Part shown: positions 25,597 through 34,039 of the stretch, one piece after another
Layout of the letters: each line of letters opens with the position of its first letter
How positions within the stretch are numbered: position 1 is the first letter of the stretch
Assembly (NCBI GenBank): GCA_963781065.1
Contig: CAWAET010000005.1
Location: forward strand, 372,001-436,000
DNA length: 64,000 nt
DNA from: CALZJC01 sp963781065
GTDB taxonomy: Bacteria; Acidobacteriota; Thermoanaerobaculia; Multivoradales; JAHEKO01
Direction: 5' to 3'
Made by a program: the position numbers and the translations under genes
Notes under the pieces: model-generated
Told to the model about the DNA's origin: nothing
Seen by the model: the letters and a program-made list of their open reading frames with translations, nothing else
Database searches by the model: none

Positions 25597-28064
25597 GGCT
25601 TGAGGCAGCCCTTCTCTTTCGGTTTCTGGTCGTGCGGCACATAGCCGGTGAACACCACCACCGGCCCGCTCGAGTTGCCGCAGCCGTCCACCGCCGTCAG
25701 GTCGAGTCCGTAGTGGCGGCCCTCGGGGTCGGTGCCCGCCCGCTCGGACCGCAACGCCAGGGTGTCCGTGGAGCCGTCGTAGACGCAGTCGCCGGTGGTC
25801 TTGCCGTCGCCGTTCTCGCCCGGATGCTCGGGGCACGGCGCGTCGTCGCACTGGTCTGAACTGCAGGAGATCGCCGCCACCAGCGGTGCCGGATCGCAAG
25901 CGTCCACGACCTGGACCGGCGCGGTCACGTCGTCGATGAAGACGAACTTGTGGTTGGGCGGCCACAGGCAGACCGCGTTGTCCGGCCCCGGGATCACCAC
26001 CGGCGGTACCGTGTCGATGGTCTCGATGGTCTGAGCACAGGAGTCAGTGAGGTCCGCTTCATCGGTGGCCGTCCAGGTGCGGGTGATGGTCTGGGTGCCG
26101 CCGCAGCCGGGCACGATGACGTCGGCGAAGCCGATCGCCGGCTCGGCGGTGCAGTTGTCGACCGCCGTCGCCGTGCCGGTGACCGCCGGGCTGGTATCGG
26201 CCGGACACTCGAGCACCGCATCGGCCGGGCAGGTGATGACCGGCGGCGTCACGTCGATCACCGTGATGGTCGCCTGGCAGCTGTCCGACAGGTCGCCGTC
26301 GTCGGTGACCGTGAGGGTCACGACCGTATCGCCCAGCGGGTAGGGGCCGGCCGGGGAGAGCTCGAAGGTGATCGGGTCGTCATCCGGGTCGGAGGAGCCG
26401 TCATCGACATCCGCCGCCGTGGCGGTCCCCTGGCAGGCCCCGTCGGCCTCTACGATGACGTCCTGGCAGACCGCCTCCGGCGGCCGGTTCGAGACCAGCT
26501 CGACCGAGCCGACGTCGCGGTCCGCCCCCTGCGGCCGGCTCTCGCCACGCTGGTCGGCGGCCGGGCCGGCGAGCGTCGAGGCGTCGACCGCCGGGCTGGC
26601 GTCGGCCGGCAGGTGGGTCTCGGTCGGACCGCCGTTGTCGGCCAGGGCGGCCAGTTGCGGATCGGCGGTGGAGACCGTCGAGCCGGCGAAGCCGCTCTCC
26701 GACTCGATCAGGTTGTCGGTGCCGAAGGCGGTCTCCGAGCCGCTGCCGATCGAGCTGCTCACCAGATCGGTGTTGGTCGAGTTCGCCAGAATGGTGCCGT
26801 CGATCTGGGCGGTGGCGGTGAACTCGCCATCGAGGCTGCCATCATCCTCGTCGCCCAGGTTGTAGACACCGCCGCCGCCGTCGGCCGCCGTATTGCCCTC
26901 GAAAGTGGCCGCGAGCACGGCCAGCTCGCCGTTACGGTTGAAGATCGCACCGCCCAGGCCCTGGCCGGCCGAGCCGTTGCGGCCGCCGGCGCCGCCGAAG
27001 GCGCCATTGGCGCTGAAGGTGGAGTTGGTGACGCTCACCGTGCCGCCGTGGTTGAAGACGGCGCCGCCCATGCCGGCGCCACCGCCGCCGCCGCCCCCGG
27101 CCGCGGTGATCGAGCCGCTGCTTATGCCATTGCCGCCGGCGCCGGCGCCAAAGCCGCCGGCCGCGCCCGCGCCCGCCGGCTGGCCGGTCTGGCCGCCGCC
27201 GCCACCACCACCGCCGCCGCCGAAGCCGCCGGGACCGCCGTCGGCCGCCGGGTTGTTGGCGTTGCCGCCACCGCCACCGCCGCCCGAGCCGAAGCCGCCC
27301 GGGCTGCCGTCCTGGCTGCTGTCGCCGCCGTCGCCGCCATCGCCGCCGCCGCCGGCACCTCCCGGCCCGCCGTTGTCGAAGGCGTTGAATCCGGTCGGAA
27401 TGCCGCCGTCGCCGGCCAACCCGGCACCACCGGAGCCGCCGCGGGGAAAATCGTCGGGAAGCATGGAGTCCGGGCCACCCTCGCCGCCGATCGCCTGGTT
27501 CGCGACCAGGGTGCTGCGCACGATGGTGAGACTGCCCTCGTTGAAGACCGCGCCGCCCAACCCGGCGCTGCCGCCGCCGGTGCCGCCGCGGCTGCTGGCA
27601 CCGCCGTCGTAGCCCAGCGCGACGCCATCGGCCAGGGTGATCTCGTCCAGCGTCAGGCTGCCCGCCGCGGTGACATAGAACAGGCGCAGCCGCGTCACCC
27701 CGCCGTCGCGGGCGATGGTCAGAAACGGCGCCGCGCCGCCGGCGACGGTGACGTCGCTGGTGACCGTCAGGGCGCTGGGACCGAAGGTGGTGTCATCGAC
27801 GATGGAAAGCGCGATCGTGCCGCCGGCCAGCGCCGCATCGAAGACGATCGTGTCGGCGCCGCTGCCGGTGTCGCCGAGATCGGTCGAGCCGTCGGCGTTG
27901 GCCGCCGCCACCGCCTCGCGCAGCGTCACCAGGCCGTCGCCGCCGGTAAGGTTGTCGTCCGCCGAGTTGACCGTGATCGTGGCGGCCCCGGCCGCCGTCA
28001 CCCAGACAAACACCATGGCCACGGCCGTGGCCGCTTGCCGCCGCAACAGATTCAATCCCTTCAT
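25593..28064 (-). CDS. Exported Gly-rich beta-helix protein with HYR domains
   Basis: An 823-residue protein. The signal peptide (ending AGAA) is followed by ITVNSADDNLTGGDGLVTLREAVAAAN, a CSLREA-like start of right-handed beta-helix surface proteins. Residues about 140-330 contain long Gly runs broken by NEGSLTIVRSTLVAN and VTNSTFSANGAFGG helix turns. From about 500 there are HYR/Ig-like repeats (PPEAVCQDVIVEADGACQG, TPPVITCPADAVLECPAD) with paired cysteines, then a Cys-rich end. It probably acts at the cell surface in adhesion. The TAG stop lies inside the MITE end, so the original C terminus may have been longer. Confidence 0.75.
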   Translation of the reverse strand: MKGLNLLRRQAATAVAMVFVWVTAAGAATITVNSADDNLTGGDGLVTLREAVAAANADGSTDLGDTGSGADTIVFDAALAGGTIALSIVDDTTFGPSALTVTSDVTVAGGAAPFLTIARDGGVTRLRLFYVTAAGSLTLDEITLADGVALGYDGGASSRGGTGGGSAGLGGAVFNEGSLTIVRSTLVANQAIGGEGGPDSMLPDDFPRGGSGGAGLAGDGGIPTGFNAFDNGGPGGAGGGGDGGDGGDSSQDGSPGGFGSGGGGGGGNANNPAADGGPGGFGGGGGGGGGGQTGQPAGAGAAGGFGAGAGGNGISSGSITAAGGGGGGGAGMGGAVFNHGGTVSVTNSTFSANGAFGGAGGRNGSAGQGLGGAIFNRNGELAVLAATFEGNTAADGGGGVYNLGDEDDGSLDGEFTATAQIDGTILANSTNTDLVSSSIGSGSETAFGTDNLIESESGFAGSTVSTADPQLAALADNGGPTETHLPADASPAVDASTLAGPAADQRGESRPQGADRDVGSVELVSNRPPEAVCQDVIVEADGACQGTATAADVDDGSSDPDDDPITFELSPAGPYPLGDTVVTLTVTDDGDLSDSCQATITVIDVTPPVITCPADAVLECPADTSPAVTGTATAVDNCTAEPAIGFADVIVPGCGGTQTITRTWTATDEADLTDSCAQTIETIDTVPPVVIPGPDNAVCLWPPNHKFVFIDDVTAPVQVVDACDPAPLVAAISCSSDQCDDAPCPEHPGENGDGKTTGDCVYDGSTDTLALRSERAGTDPEGRHYGLDLTAVDGCGNSSGPVVVFTGYVPHDQKPKEKGCLKP

Positions 28065-28203
28065 CTCGACCCCTCCCTCTTGTTCTTCGGACTGGGACCG
28101 ATCCTATCGCTTCGCCTCCCGCCGTCAAGGCGACGCGAGCCTCCCGCCAAGGGTGCCTGAATCGTGCCGGCCGCTTGGCCGCGGCAGCGCCCGGATGGCC
28201 GGT

Positions 28204-29490
28204 CTACAAGCTGGCCAGGATCTCCTCCACCGTCGCCGCCTCGGGGTCGCCGGGCGCCAGCTCGAGGAAGCGCCGCAGGTGCCGCTTCGCCGTCTCGGCG
28301 TCGCTACTCAGGTACGAGAGGCCGAGCAGGCGGTGGGCCGACGAGTGATCGGGCTGGTGCGCGACGACCTTTGTCAGCGCCTTGATCGCCGCCACGTAGT
28401 CGCCGGCATCGAACGCCGCCTCGCCGCGCTTGAAGAAGATCTCGCCCACCGCCGGCGCGTCGACGTCGGCGTAGGCGGCAAGCGCCGCGGCGATCGCTTC
28501 GTCATCGCCCACGGCCTCCTGGATGACGAAGACCAGCCGCCGGCCCTGGGGACTGCCGGGATCGAGGGCCAAACCGGACTCGGCCGCCGCCAGCGCCGCG
28601 GTATGGCGCCCGGCCTCGAACTCGAGAGTGCCCAGGCCGAAGTGGGCCACGGCCATCCCGGCGTCGAGCGCCAGCGCCTCCTCGAACCGGCCTCTGGCCG
28701 TCGCCGCGTCTCCCTGCTTCGTGGCCACGGCGCCCTCGTTGAAGGCGTGCACGGCCAGCTTCGGAGCCAGCTCCGGATCGGCGGCGAGGCTGCCGCGAAG
28801 CTCGGCGACCCGCTCGGCGTTGCCCAGCTTGCGGTAGGCCTCGTAGGCGGCACGCTTGGCCTGTGGGTCGCCGGGCCGGGCGGCGAGAACGGTCTCCGCC
28901 GCCTCGGCGGCCTTGGCCCAGGCGCCTTCGTCGTAGTAGATACCGGACAGGATCTGATACGGCTCGGGCAGGGTGGGATCGGCCTCGACGGCGGCCAGAA
29001 AGCTCGCCTTGGCGGCCTCGATGTCCCCCGCCTGAAGCGCGGCGCCGCCGACCTTGTAGGCCTCGACCGCCTTGCTGCGCCGGCCGGCGCTGGCGTCGAG
29101 CAGCTCGACCGTGACTACCGGCCTGGATTTCGCCGCGACGGGCAGGTTGGCCTCGAACGGCGCGTACCCCTCGCGCGCCAGGCCGATCACGTAGTCGCCC
29201 TCCGGGACCTTGATCGAGAACTTCCCCTCGCGGTCGGTAGTGACGGTCTGCCGGGTGCCGTCGGCGGCGGTGAGGGTGATCTCCACGCCGTCCAGGGGCT
29301 CCCCGGTGACCCGGCTGGTCACCGTGCCGCTGACGGTGCCGCTGGCTGCTTTGCGCGCCGCCAGTCCGGGGGCCGCGACGACAAGCCCGAGAACGACGAC
29401 CGCCAGGGCAGCGGCGAGCCCGCGGCTGGGGTCGAGCCGGTGGCTCCGGCGGCGGCGGGGACGGCTGGCGGCGGGCTTTTCGATCGTCAT
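28204..29490 (-). CDS. Exported carboxypeptidase-regulatory-like plus TPR protein
   Basis: A 428-residue protein with an N-terminal hydrophobic segment (residues about 24-45). A carboxypeptidase-regulatory-like beta-sandwich follows (SGTVSGTVTSRVTGEPLDGV ... GKFSIKVPEGDYVIGLAREG). About seven TPR units come next (AYKVGGAALQAGDIEAAKAS, FNEGAVATKQGDAATARGRF, FFKRGEAAFDAGDYVAAIKA). It is probably a periplasmic scaffold. The start MTIEKPAAS has AGAGGAG seven bases upstream. A 249-base spacer to apaG holds a CCGTGTG/CACACGG inverted repeat (29535-29541 and 29556-29562) and short GGGCTCTGG repeats. Confidence 0.8.
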   Translation of the reverse strand: MTIEKPAASRPRRRRSHRLDPSRGLAAALAVVVLGLVVAAPGLAARKAASGTVSGTVTSRVTGEPLDGVEITLTAADGTRQTVTTDREGKFSIKVPEGDYVIGLAREGYAPFEANLPVAAKSRPVVTVELLDASAGRRSKAVEAYKVGGAALQAGDIEAAKASFLAAVEADPTLPEPYQILSGIYYDEGAWAKAAEAAETVLAARPGDPQAKRAAYEAYRKLGNAERVAELRGSLAADPELAPKLAVHAFNEGAVATKQGDAATARGRFEEALALDAGMAVAHFGLGTLEFEAGRHTAALAAAESGLALDPGSPQGRRLVFVIQEAVGDDEAIAAALAAYADVDAPAVGEIFFKRGEAAFDAGDYVAAIKALTKVVAHQPDHSSAHRLLGLSYLSSDAETAKRHLRRFLELAPGDPEAATVEEILASL

Positions 29491-29727
29491 GGGCTCTCCT
29501 CTGCGGGGCTCTGGCCTCATTGGGCTCTGGTCTCCCGTGTGTGCGGGTCTCCCTGCACACGGGTCTCCTTGCACATTGGCAGGCGAAGCGTACCCGAGTC
29601 GAGCCCGCCGGGCGATGCCGGCCTCGGGCCCTGCCGGATCGCGCGGCGTCTCGGGGGCCGCCCGGTCGCGAGGTGTCTCGAGGCCCCCGCCGGAAAGCGC
29701 TCGTCCCGGCCTTATTCTGACGGGCCG

Positions 29728-29739
29728 TATACTGACGGG
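29728..29739 (+). promoter_or_regulatory. -10 box implying leaderless apaG mRNA
   Basis: TATACT at 29728-29733 ends six bases before the GTG start of apaG, with no Shine-Dalgarno between. TATTCT sits 15 bases further upstream in a near-duplicate of the same sequence (TTATTCTGACGGG and GTATACTGACGGG). Confidence 0.55.
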
Positions 29740-30153
29740 GTGAGCACAACCAGCGTCTCCGACTTCTCCTCCGAGGCGGTCACCCGCGACATCCGGGTGC
29801 ACGTCGTCCCCCAGTTCGACCCCCAGCGCTCGCGCCCGTCGAACGGCCGGTGGTTCTTCCTCTACACCGTGACGATCGAGAACCGCGGCGACGAGACGGT
29901 GCAGCTGCTCGCCCGGCACTGGGTGATCACCGACGGCGCCGGGCGGGTCGAGCAGGTGCGCGGTCCCGGGGTGATCGGCGAGCAGCCCGTGCTGGCGGCC
30001 GGCCAGTCGTTCCGCTACACCTCCGGCTGCCCGCTGCGCACCGACGTGGGCAAGATGGAGGGCAGCTACCAGATGGTGACCGTGGCCTCCGGCGAGGCCT
30101 TCGACATCGCCATCGCGCCGTTCACCCTCTGCGCGCCGGGCCTGGTGCACTGA
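29740..30153 (+). CDS. apaG: ApaG/F-box-like beta-sandwich protein
   Basis: A 137-residue protein covering the whole ApaG family: DIRVHVVPQFDPQRSRP, WFFLYTVTIENRGDETVQLLARHW, the glycine-rich loop VRGPGVIGEQPVLAAGQSF, and FRYTSGCPLRTDVGKMEGSY. ApaG is a small cytosolic fibronectin-III-like protein linked to Co/Mg resistance in Salmonella; its molecular role is uncertain. The start is GTG, with a promoter that suggests a leaderless transcript. It is convergent with an NTF2-like gene 16 bases downstream. Confidence 0.92.
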   Translation: MSTTSVSDFSSEAVTRDIRVHVVPQFDPQRSRPSNGRWFFLYTVTIENRGDETVQLLARHWVITDGAGRVEQVRGPGVIGEQPVLAAGQSFRYTSGCPLRTDVGKMEGSYQMVTVASGEAFDIAIAPFTLCAPGLVH

Positions 30154-30169
30154 GGCGCGGCAACCGCTG

Positions 30170-30745
30170 CTAGGGCACCTTGTCCGCGTCCTCGGGCCGG
30201 TCGTCGGCCGCCGGCGCCGCTGCCGGAGCGCCCTCGGGCCCGCCCATCATGCCGCCGCCCATCATCATCGGGTTGACGTCGGTGTTCCAGGTCTCGACCT
30301 TGATCTTGAGCGCACCCTCGGCGTCGCGCTCGTAGATCGTCAGGTATTTGCCCGCATCGTTGATCGTGCCGGGCATGCCCGCCATCTCGAGGGCGATCTC
30401 GAACTTGCCGATCTCGATCACCTGGTCGCCGGCCTGCCAGACGTCGGTGGGCTCGCTCTCGAAAGACAGCACGTTCATGCCGGCGGCCTCCATCTGGGCG
30501 TGGCTCTCGCGGAAAGCGTCGAGGCCCTGCATGCGAGGACTGTAGTTGGGCAGCGAGATCGCGTCGGGAGCGTACATGGCCATCATCCGGTCGACGTCTT
30601 TTTCGACCATCGCCCGGGCCAGGTCGTCGCCGATCGCGGTGACCTCCTGCATCAGGGCCGCCTGCTTTTCGTGATGGTCTGCCGCGGCGACCGCGGCCAT
30701 CACCAGGACCAGCAGAATCACCGCTACGAAGCGAAGTGCGCGCAT
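30170..30745 (-). CDS. Exported NTF2-like (DUF4440) protein with Met-rich tail
   Basis: A 191-residue protein with a signal peptide (RALRFVAVILLVLVMAAVAAA). The NTF2-like domain includes AIGDDLARAMVEKDVDRMMAMYAPDA, ISLPNYSPRMQGLDAFRESH and LTIYERDAEGALKIKVETWN. The tail (NPMMMGGGMMGGPEG) is Met/Gly-rich and might bind copper. GGAGG is best spaced to the second ATG (30745), which I use; an ATG two codons upstream overlaps the ribosome site. Confidence 0.75.
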   Translation of the reverse strand: MRALRFVAVILLVLVMAAVAAADHHEKQAALMQEVTAIGDDLARAMVEKDVDRMMAMYAPDAISLPNYSPRMQGLDAFRESHAQMEAAGMNVLSFESEPTDVWQAGDQVIEIGKFEIALEMAGMPGTINDAGKYLTIYERDAEGALKIKVETWNTDVNPMMMGGGMMGGPEGAPAAAPAADDRPEDADKVP

Positions 30746-30966
30746 CCTCATCCTCCTCCGGGTTGTTGAGGCGATGAGCCTAGCACTGCCCGGCGCCAGA
30801 CTCGGCGCCAGTCGCCGGCGGGACGAGCCGGTTACGTCTTCGAAGCGGCCGGCGGAGTTGCAGACTCCACACCCGGGTGACGGCCCGCCCGTACTATGAT
30901 CACCAGACCCCACGGGGGGCACAGGCGAGACCGGGCCGCCCGGCGAGAGCGGAGATCGTGTCGCGG

Positions 30967-31860
30967 ATGAAGCGCATCAGCCGCAGAGAGTTGCTCAAGA
31001 TCGTCCCCCTGGGCGCCGGGGCGCTGCTGCTGGACGGCCCGGCGGCGCTGCGCCGGGTCGAGCGCGCCGTCGCCGCGGCCACGCCCGAGCTCGCGCCCCA
31101 GCCGCTCGACCCGCTGGCCGACGAGGGCGCCCGCCACCGCGCCGAGCACGACCCGCTGCACAAGATCCGCGACTTCGACCGCACCTACGACGACGACTAC
31201 CTGCTGGACGAGGCGCGGCTCGAGCTGCTGGTGACCACGGCAGCGCGGCTCGAGCGGGCCGTCCGGATGATCGGCCACGGCCATTTCAACCTGGTCTCCT
31301 TCGACGACCTGCTGCGCTTCGCCGACCGCTACGGGGAGATCGGCCCCTTCACCGCGGCCGAGCTCGGCTTTCTCGACGAGATCTTCCACACCGACGCCAA
31401 GCTCTACGGCTTCCGGGGCGACAAGATCCTCGACCAGCAGACGGCCGGGTTCGCCGACGCCGACGTCGAGCGTATCGCCGCGACCGGCCACTACCTGCTG
31501 CGCGGCGAGCCGCTCGAGCGATACGAGCGGATTCGCGCCGACCTGGGCGAGAGTATCTTCCTGACCTCGGGCGTGCGTGGCGTAGTCAAGCAGTTTCAGC
31601 TCTTCCTGTCGAAGGCGGTCACGACCGGCGGCAACCTGTCCCAGGCCTCGCGGTCGCTGGCGCCGCCGGGCTACTCGTACCACGCGATCGGCGATTTCGA
31701 CATCGGCCGGGTCGGCTTCGGGATGAAGAACTTCACCGCCGACTTCGCCCAGACACCCGAGTACCGCAAGCTGATCGACCTCGGCTACGTCGAGATCCGC
31801 TACACCGAGACCAACCCCTTTGGCGTGCGCCACGAGCCGTGGCACATCAAGATCGGTTGA
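30967..31860 (+). CDS. VanY-like D,D/L,D-carboxypeptidase (peptidase M15)
   Basis: A 297-residue exported zinc peptidase. The N terminus MKRISRRELLKIVPLGAGALLL is a Tat-type twin-arginine signal. The C-terminal domain shows the M15 zinc site: SYHAIGDFDIG (a variant of SxHxxGxAxD) and EPWHIKI (ExxH, with catalytic Glu and third ligand). It would trim peptidoglycan stem peptides in the periplasm. The middle region (residues 70-190) is family-specific. A -10 candidate TACTAT lies at 30892-30897. It is followed after 19 bases by an M14 peptidase gene, a functional match. Confidence 0.85.
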   Translation: MKRISRRELLKIVPLGAGALLLDGPAALRRVERAVAAATPELAPQPLDPLADEGARHRAEHDPLHKIRDFDRTYDDDYLLDEARLELLVTTAARLERAVRMIGHGHFNLVSFDDLLRFADRYGEIGPFTAAELGFLDEIFHTDAKLYGFRGDKILDQQTAGFADADVERIAATGHYLLRGEPLERYERIRADLGESIFLTSGVRGVVKQFQLFLSKAVTTGGNLSQASRSLAPPGYSYHAIGDFDIGRVGFGMKNFTADFAQTPEYRKLIDLGYVEIRYTETNPFGVRHEPWHIKIG

Positions 31861-31879
31861 CCGCCGCTACCCGAGTGAC

Positions 31880-33007
31880 ATGAACGGCAACCATAAGCGG
31901 AACCTCTGGCGCCGCATCGGCTCGGGCCGGCCGCTGGCCCTCGGCCTGCTCGGCACCCTGGTCGTGCTGCTGATCGTCTGGACCTGGTCGCCGGCCGAGC
32001 CGACGCCCGGGCCGCCGCGGCTGCCCGTGCCGGCCGGCCTGGAGCCGGCGCCCGGGCCCGCAGAGCCGGCGCCCGACCCAGAGCCGCCGGGGAGCGGGCC
32101 GCCGGGGAGCGAGCCGCCGCCGAGCGAGCAACCCAAACCCCAGCCGCCGTCGGCGACCGACGAGGCCGCGGAGCGCCAGGAGGTCGTGCGCACCTGCAAG
32201 CAGATCGCCGCCAGGCTGCGCAGCGTGTCGCTCGAGGACTGCACCGGCAGCCCGCTTGGGCTGTCCGGCGCGCGCTCCTCCCTGGGAACGCCGATCCTGG
32301 TGGCCGAGTACCCGCCGCTGCCCGAGCGCCAACCGCTTGGGCGGGTGCTCCTGTTTGGCGGTATCCACGGCGACGAGCTGTCGTCGGTGAGCATTGTCTT
32401 CGGCTGGCTCGAGACGCTCGACCGCTACCACTCCGGCCTGTTCCACTGGCGCATCGCGCCGCTGGTCAACCCCGACGGTCTGCTGCGCCGGCCGGCGCAG
32501 CGGATGAACGACCGCGGCGTCGACCTCAACCGCAACTTCCCCAGCCCCAACTGGCTGGTCGAGGCTCCCGAGTACTGGATCCACCGCACCGCGCGCAACC
32601 CGCGGCGCTACCCCGGCGAGGCGCCGCTGAGCGAGCCCGAGTCGCGCTGGCTGCACGACCAGATCGAGACCTTCCAGCCCTCGGCCATCGTCGCCGTGCA
32701 CGCGCCGCTGCACGTGCTCGACTACGACGGCCCGCCCGATCCACCGCAACGCCTCGGTCCGCTGCACCTCAAGCAGATGGGGACCTACCCGGGCTCGCTG
32801 GGGCGCTTCGCCGGAATCCACCTGGGCCTGCCCGTCGTCACACTCGAGCTGCCCAGCGCTGGTATCATGCCGACGACCGACGAGCAGCTCAGGATGTGGG
32901 TCGACCTGGTCGCCTGGCTGCGCCAGAACGTCCCAAAGCACGAGCCCGCGCGCATCGCCCGCACCGGGCGGGCGGTCGCCGCCCCGGCCGCCGGAGCCGA
33001 ACGTTGA
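31880..33007 (+). CDS. M14 family zinc carboxypeptidase, MpaA-like
   Basis: A 375-residue protein with an N-terminal membrane anchor (residues about 18-36) and a Pro/Glu-rich linker to about residue 95. The M14 domain has GGIHGDELSS (zinc His and Glu), VNPDGLL, and GVDLNRNFPSPNW with the substrate-binding NR pair. IVAVHAPLHVLDYDG gives the third zinc ligand, and the catalytic Glu lies in VVTLELPSAG. MpaA-type enzymes cleave the gamma-D-glutamyl-diaminopimelate bond of murein peptides. Together with the VanY gene it suggests a peptide-trimming pair outside the membrane. Confidence 0.85.
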   Translation: MNGNHKRNLWRRIGSGRPLALGLLGTLVVLLIVWTWSPAEPTPGPPRLPVPAGLEPAPGPAEPAPDPEPPGSGPPGSEPPPSEQPKPQPPSATDEAAERQEVVRTCKQIAARLRSVSLEDCTGSPLGLSGARSSLGTPILVAEYPPLPERQPLGRVLLFGGIHGDELSSVSIVFGWLETLDRYHSGLFHWRIAPLVNPDGLLRRPAQRMNDRGVDLNRNFPSPNWLVEAPEYWIHRTARNPRRYPGEAPLSEPESRWLHDQIETFQPSAIVAVHAPLHVLDYDGPPDPPQRLGPLHLKQMGTYPGSLGRFAGIHLGLPVVTLELPSAGIMPTTDEQLRMWVDLVAWLRQNVPKHEPARIARTGRAVAAPAAGAER

Positions 33008-33085
33008 GGGCGCCGAGCGCGGGCAAGGGCCGCCGACCATGAAATCGAGCCCGAGCTCGAGATTCGAAGGGAAAGGGATCCGCAA

Positions 33086-33451
33086 ATGGCAAAAACGAGC
33101 GTGAAGCCGGACGGGCAGGAGCCAAAACAGGCCCGCGAGGCACAGCAGGACGTTCACAAGGACGAGGAGACCTCGGAGATGGAGTCGGCCGTCGTCAAGA
33201 TGATGCGCATGCAGTACGGTCTGCTCGCCGGCGGCGCCAAGGGGATGACCGAGATGGCGAAGATGATGGAGACCTTCTTCGACTCGCTGGCAAAAGAGAC
33301 CGATCTGAAGACGAGCGACGACTGGCGCGGCATCCTCGAGAGCGCCCCGGACGCCATGGTCACGGCCGGCCGCAAGGCGATGGAGAAGGGCGACCGGGCG
33401 GCGCAGGAGATGGTCGACACCTACCGCCGCTACAGCGAGGGCAAAGAGTAG
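33086..33451 (+). CDS. Small helical protein of unknown function (phasin-like composition)
   Basis: A 121-residue protein, charged at both ends, with an amphipathic middle (SAVVKMMRMQYGLLAGGAKGMTEMAKMMETFFDSL) rich in Met and Ala. There is no signal peptide or Cys. Composition and length resemble phasins or other granule-surface helices, but I see no diagnostic motif. GAAAGGGAT provides a weak ribosome site. It lies between the M14 peptidase and a redoxin on the same strand. Confidence 0.55.
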   Translation: MAKTSVKPDGQEPKQAREAQQDVHKDEETSEMESAVVKMMRMQYGLLAGGAKGMTEMAKMMETFFDSLAKETDLKTSDDWRGILESAPDAMVTAGRKAMEKGDRAAQEMVDTYRRYSEGKE

Positions 33452-33498
33452 ACCCCGGGGCGTAGACTGCCGTCGGGCTCCAACGGGCCCGGCCTGCG

Positions 33499-34029
33499 AT
33501 GACACAACGTGCCCAGGAGTTTGTGCTCGAGTCGACAGACGGCGGCGAGGTGAGCCTCAGCGCCGCACTGGCGGCCCGCAAGGCGGCCGTGGTGGTCTTC
33601 TGGTCCGGCGTCTGCTCGCACTGTCAGCGCTACGACGGCTACCTCGACACCTTTGCCGACCGCCACCCCGAGGTCGCCCTGCTGGTGGTCGCCTGCCGCG
33701 AGGAGGAGGATCGCGACTCCGTGCTCCGGACCGCCGGCGAGCGGCGCCTCCGCTTCCCCGTCCTGCTCGACGCCGGCCGCGAAACGGCACACCGCTGGCA
33801 GGTCCACCAGACGCCGCGCGCCTTCCTGGTGACGCCGGGCCTCGAGGTGGTCTACCGCGGGGCGATCGACAACTTCACCTACCCGGAAGACCCGGCACAC
33901 CAGCCGTACCTGGAGACGGCGATCGCCGAGCACCTCGCCGGCCGACCGCCGAGCCGGGCCGAGACGGCTTCGTTCGGCTGCCCGGTCGAATCCGTCTACT
34001 ACCGGCTCCCCAAGCCGTTCTCCGGTTGA
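33499..34029 (+). CDS. Thioredoxin-fold redoxin
   Basis: A 176-residue cytosolic thioredoxin-like protein. The active-site motif is VVVFWSGVCSHCQRY (CxxC as CSHC), and the cis-Pro region is WQVHQTPRAFLVTPGLEVVYRG, typical of TlpA/AhpC-like redoxins. A third Cys occurs near the end (FGCPVES). There is no export signal, unlike the TlpA in the operon at 41.5 kb. It ends ten bases before the CRTAC1-type gene, so the two are co-transcribed. Confidence 0.8.
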   Translation: MTQRAQEFVLESTDGGEVSLSAALAARKAAVVVFWSGVCSHCQRYDGYLDTFADRHPEVALLVVACREEEDRDSVLRTAGERRLRFPVLLDAGRETAHRWQVHQTPRAFLVTPGLEVVYRGAIDNFTYPEDPAHQPYLETAIAEHLAGRPPSRAETASFGCPVESVYYRLPKPFSG

Positions 34030-34039
34030 ACGGGCACCG

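Noticed and set aside
26893..27612. Proline-rich plus-strand reading frame
   Set aside because: It is the complement of the Gly-rich repeats in the beta-helix gene; high GC and GGC runs create it.
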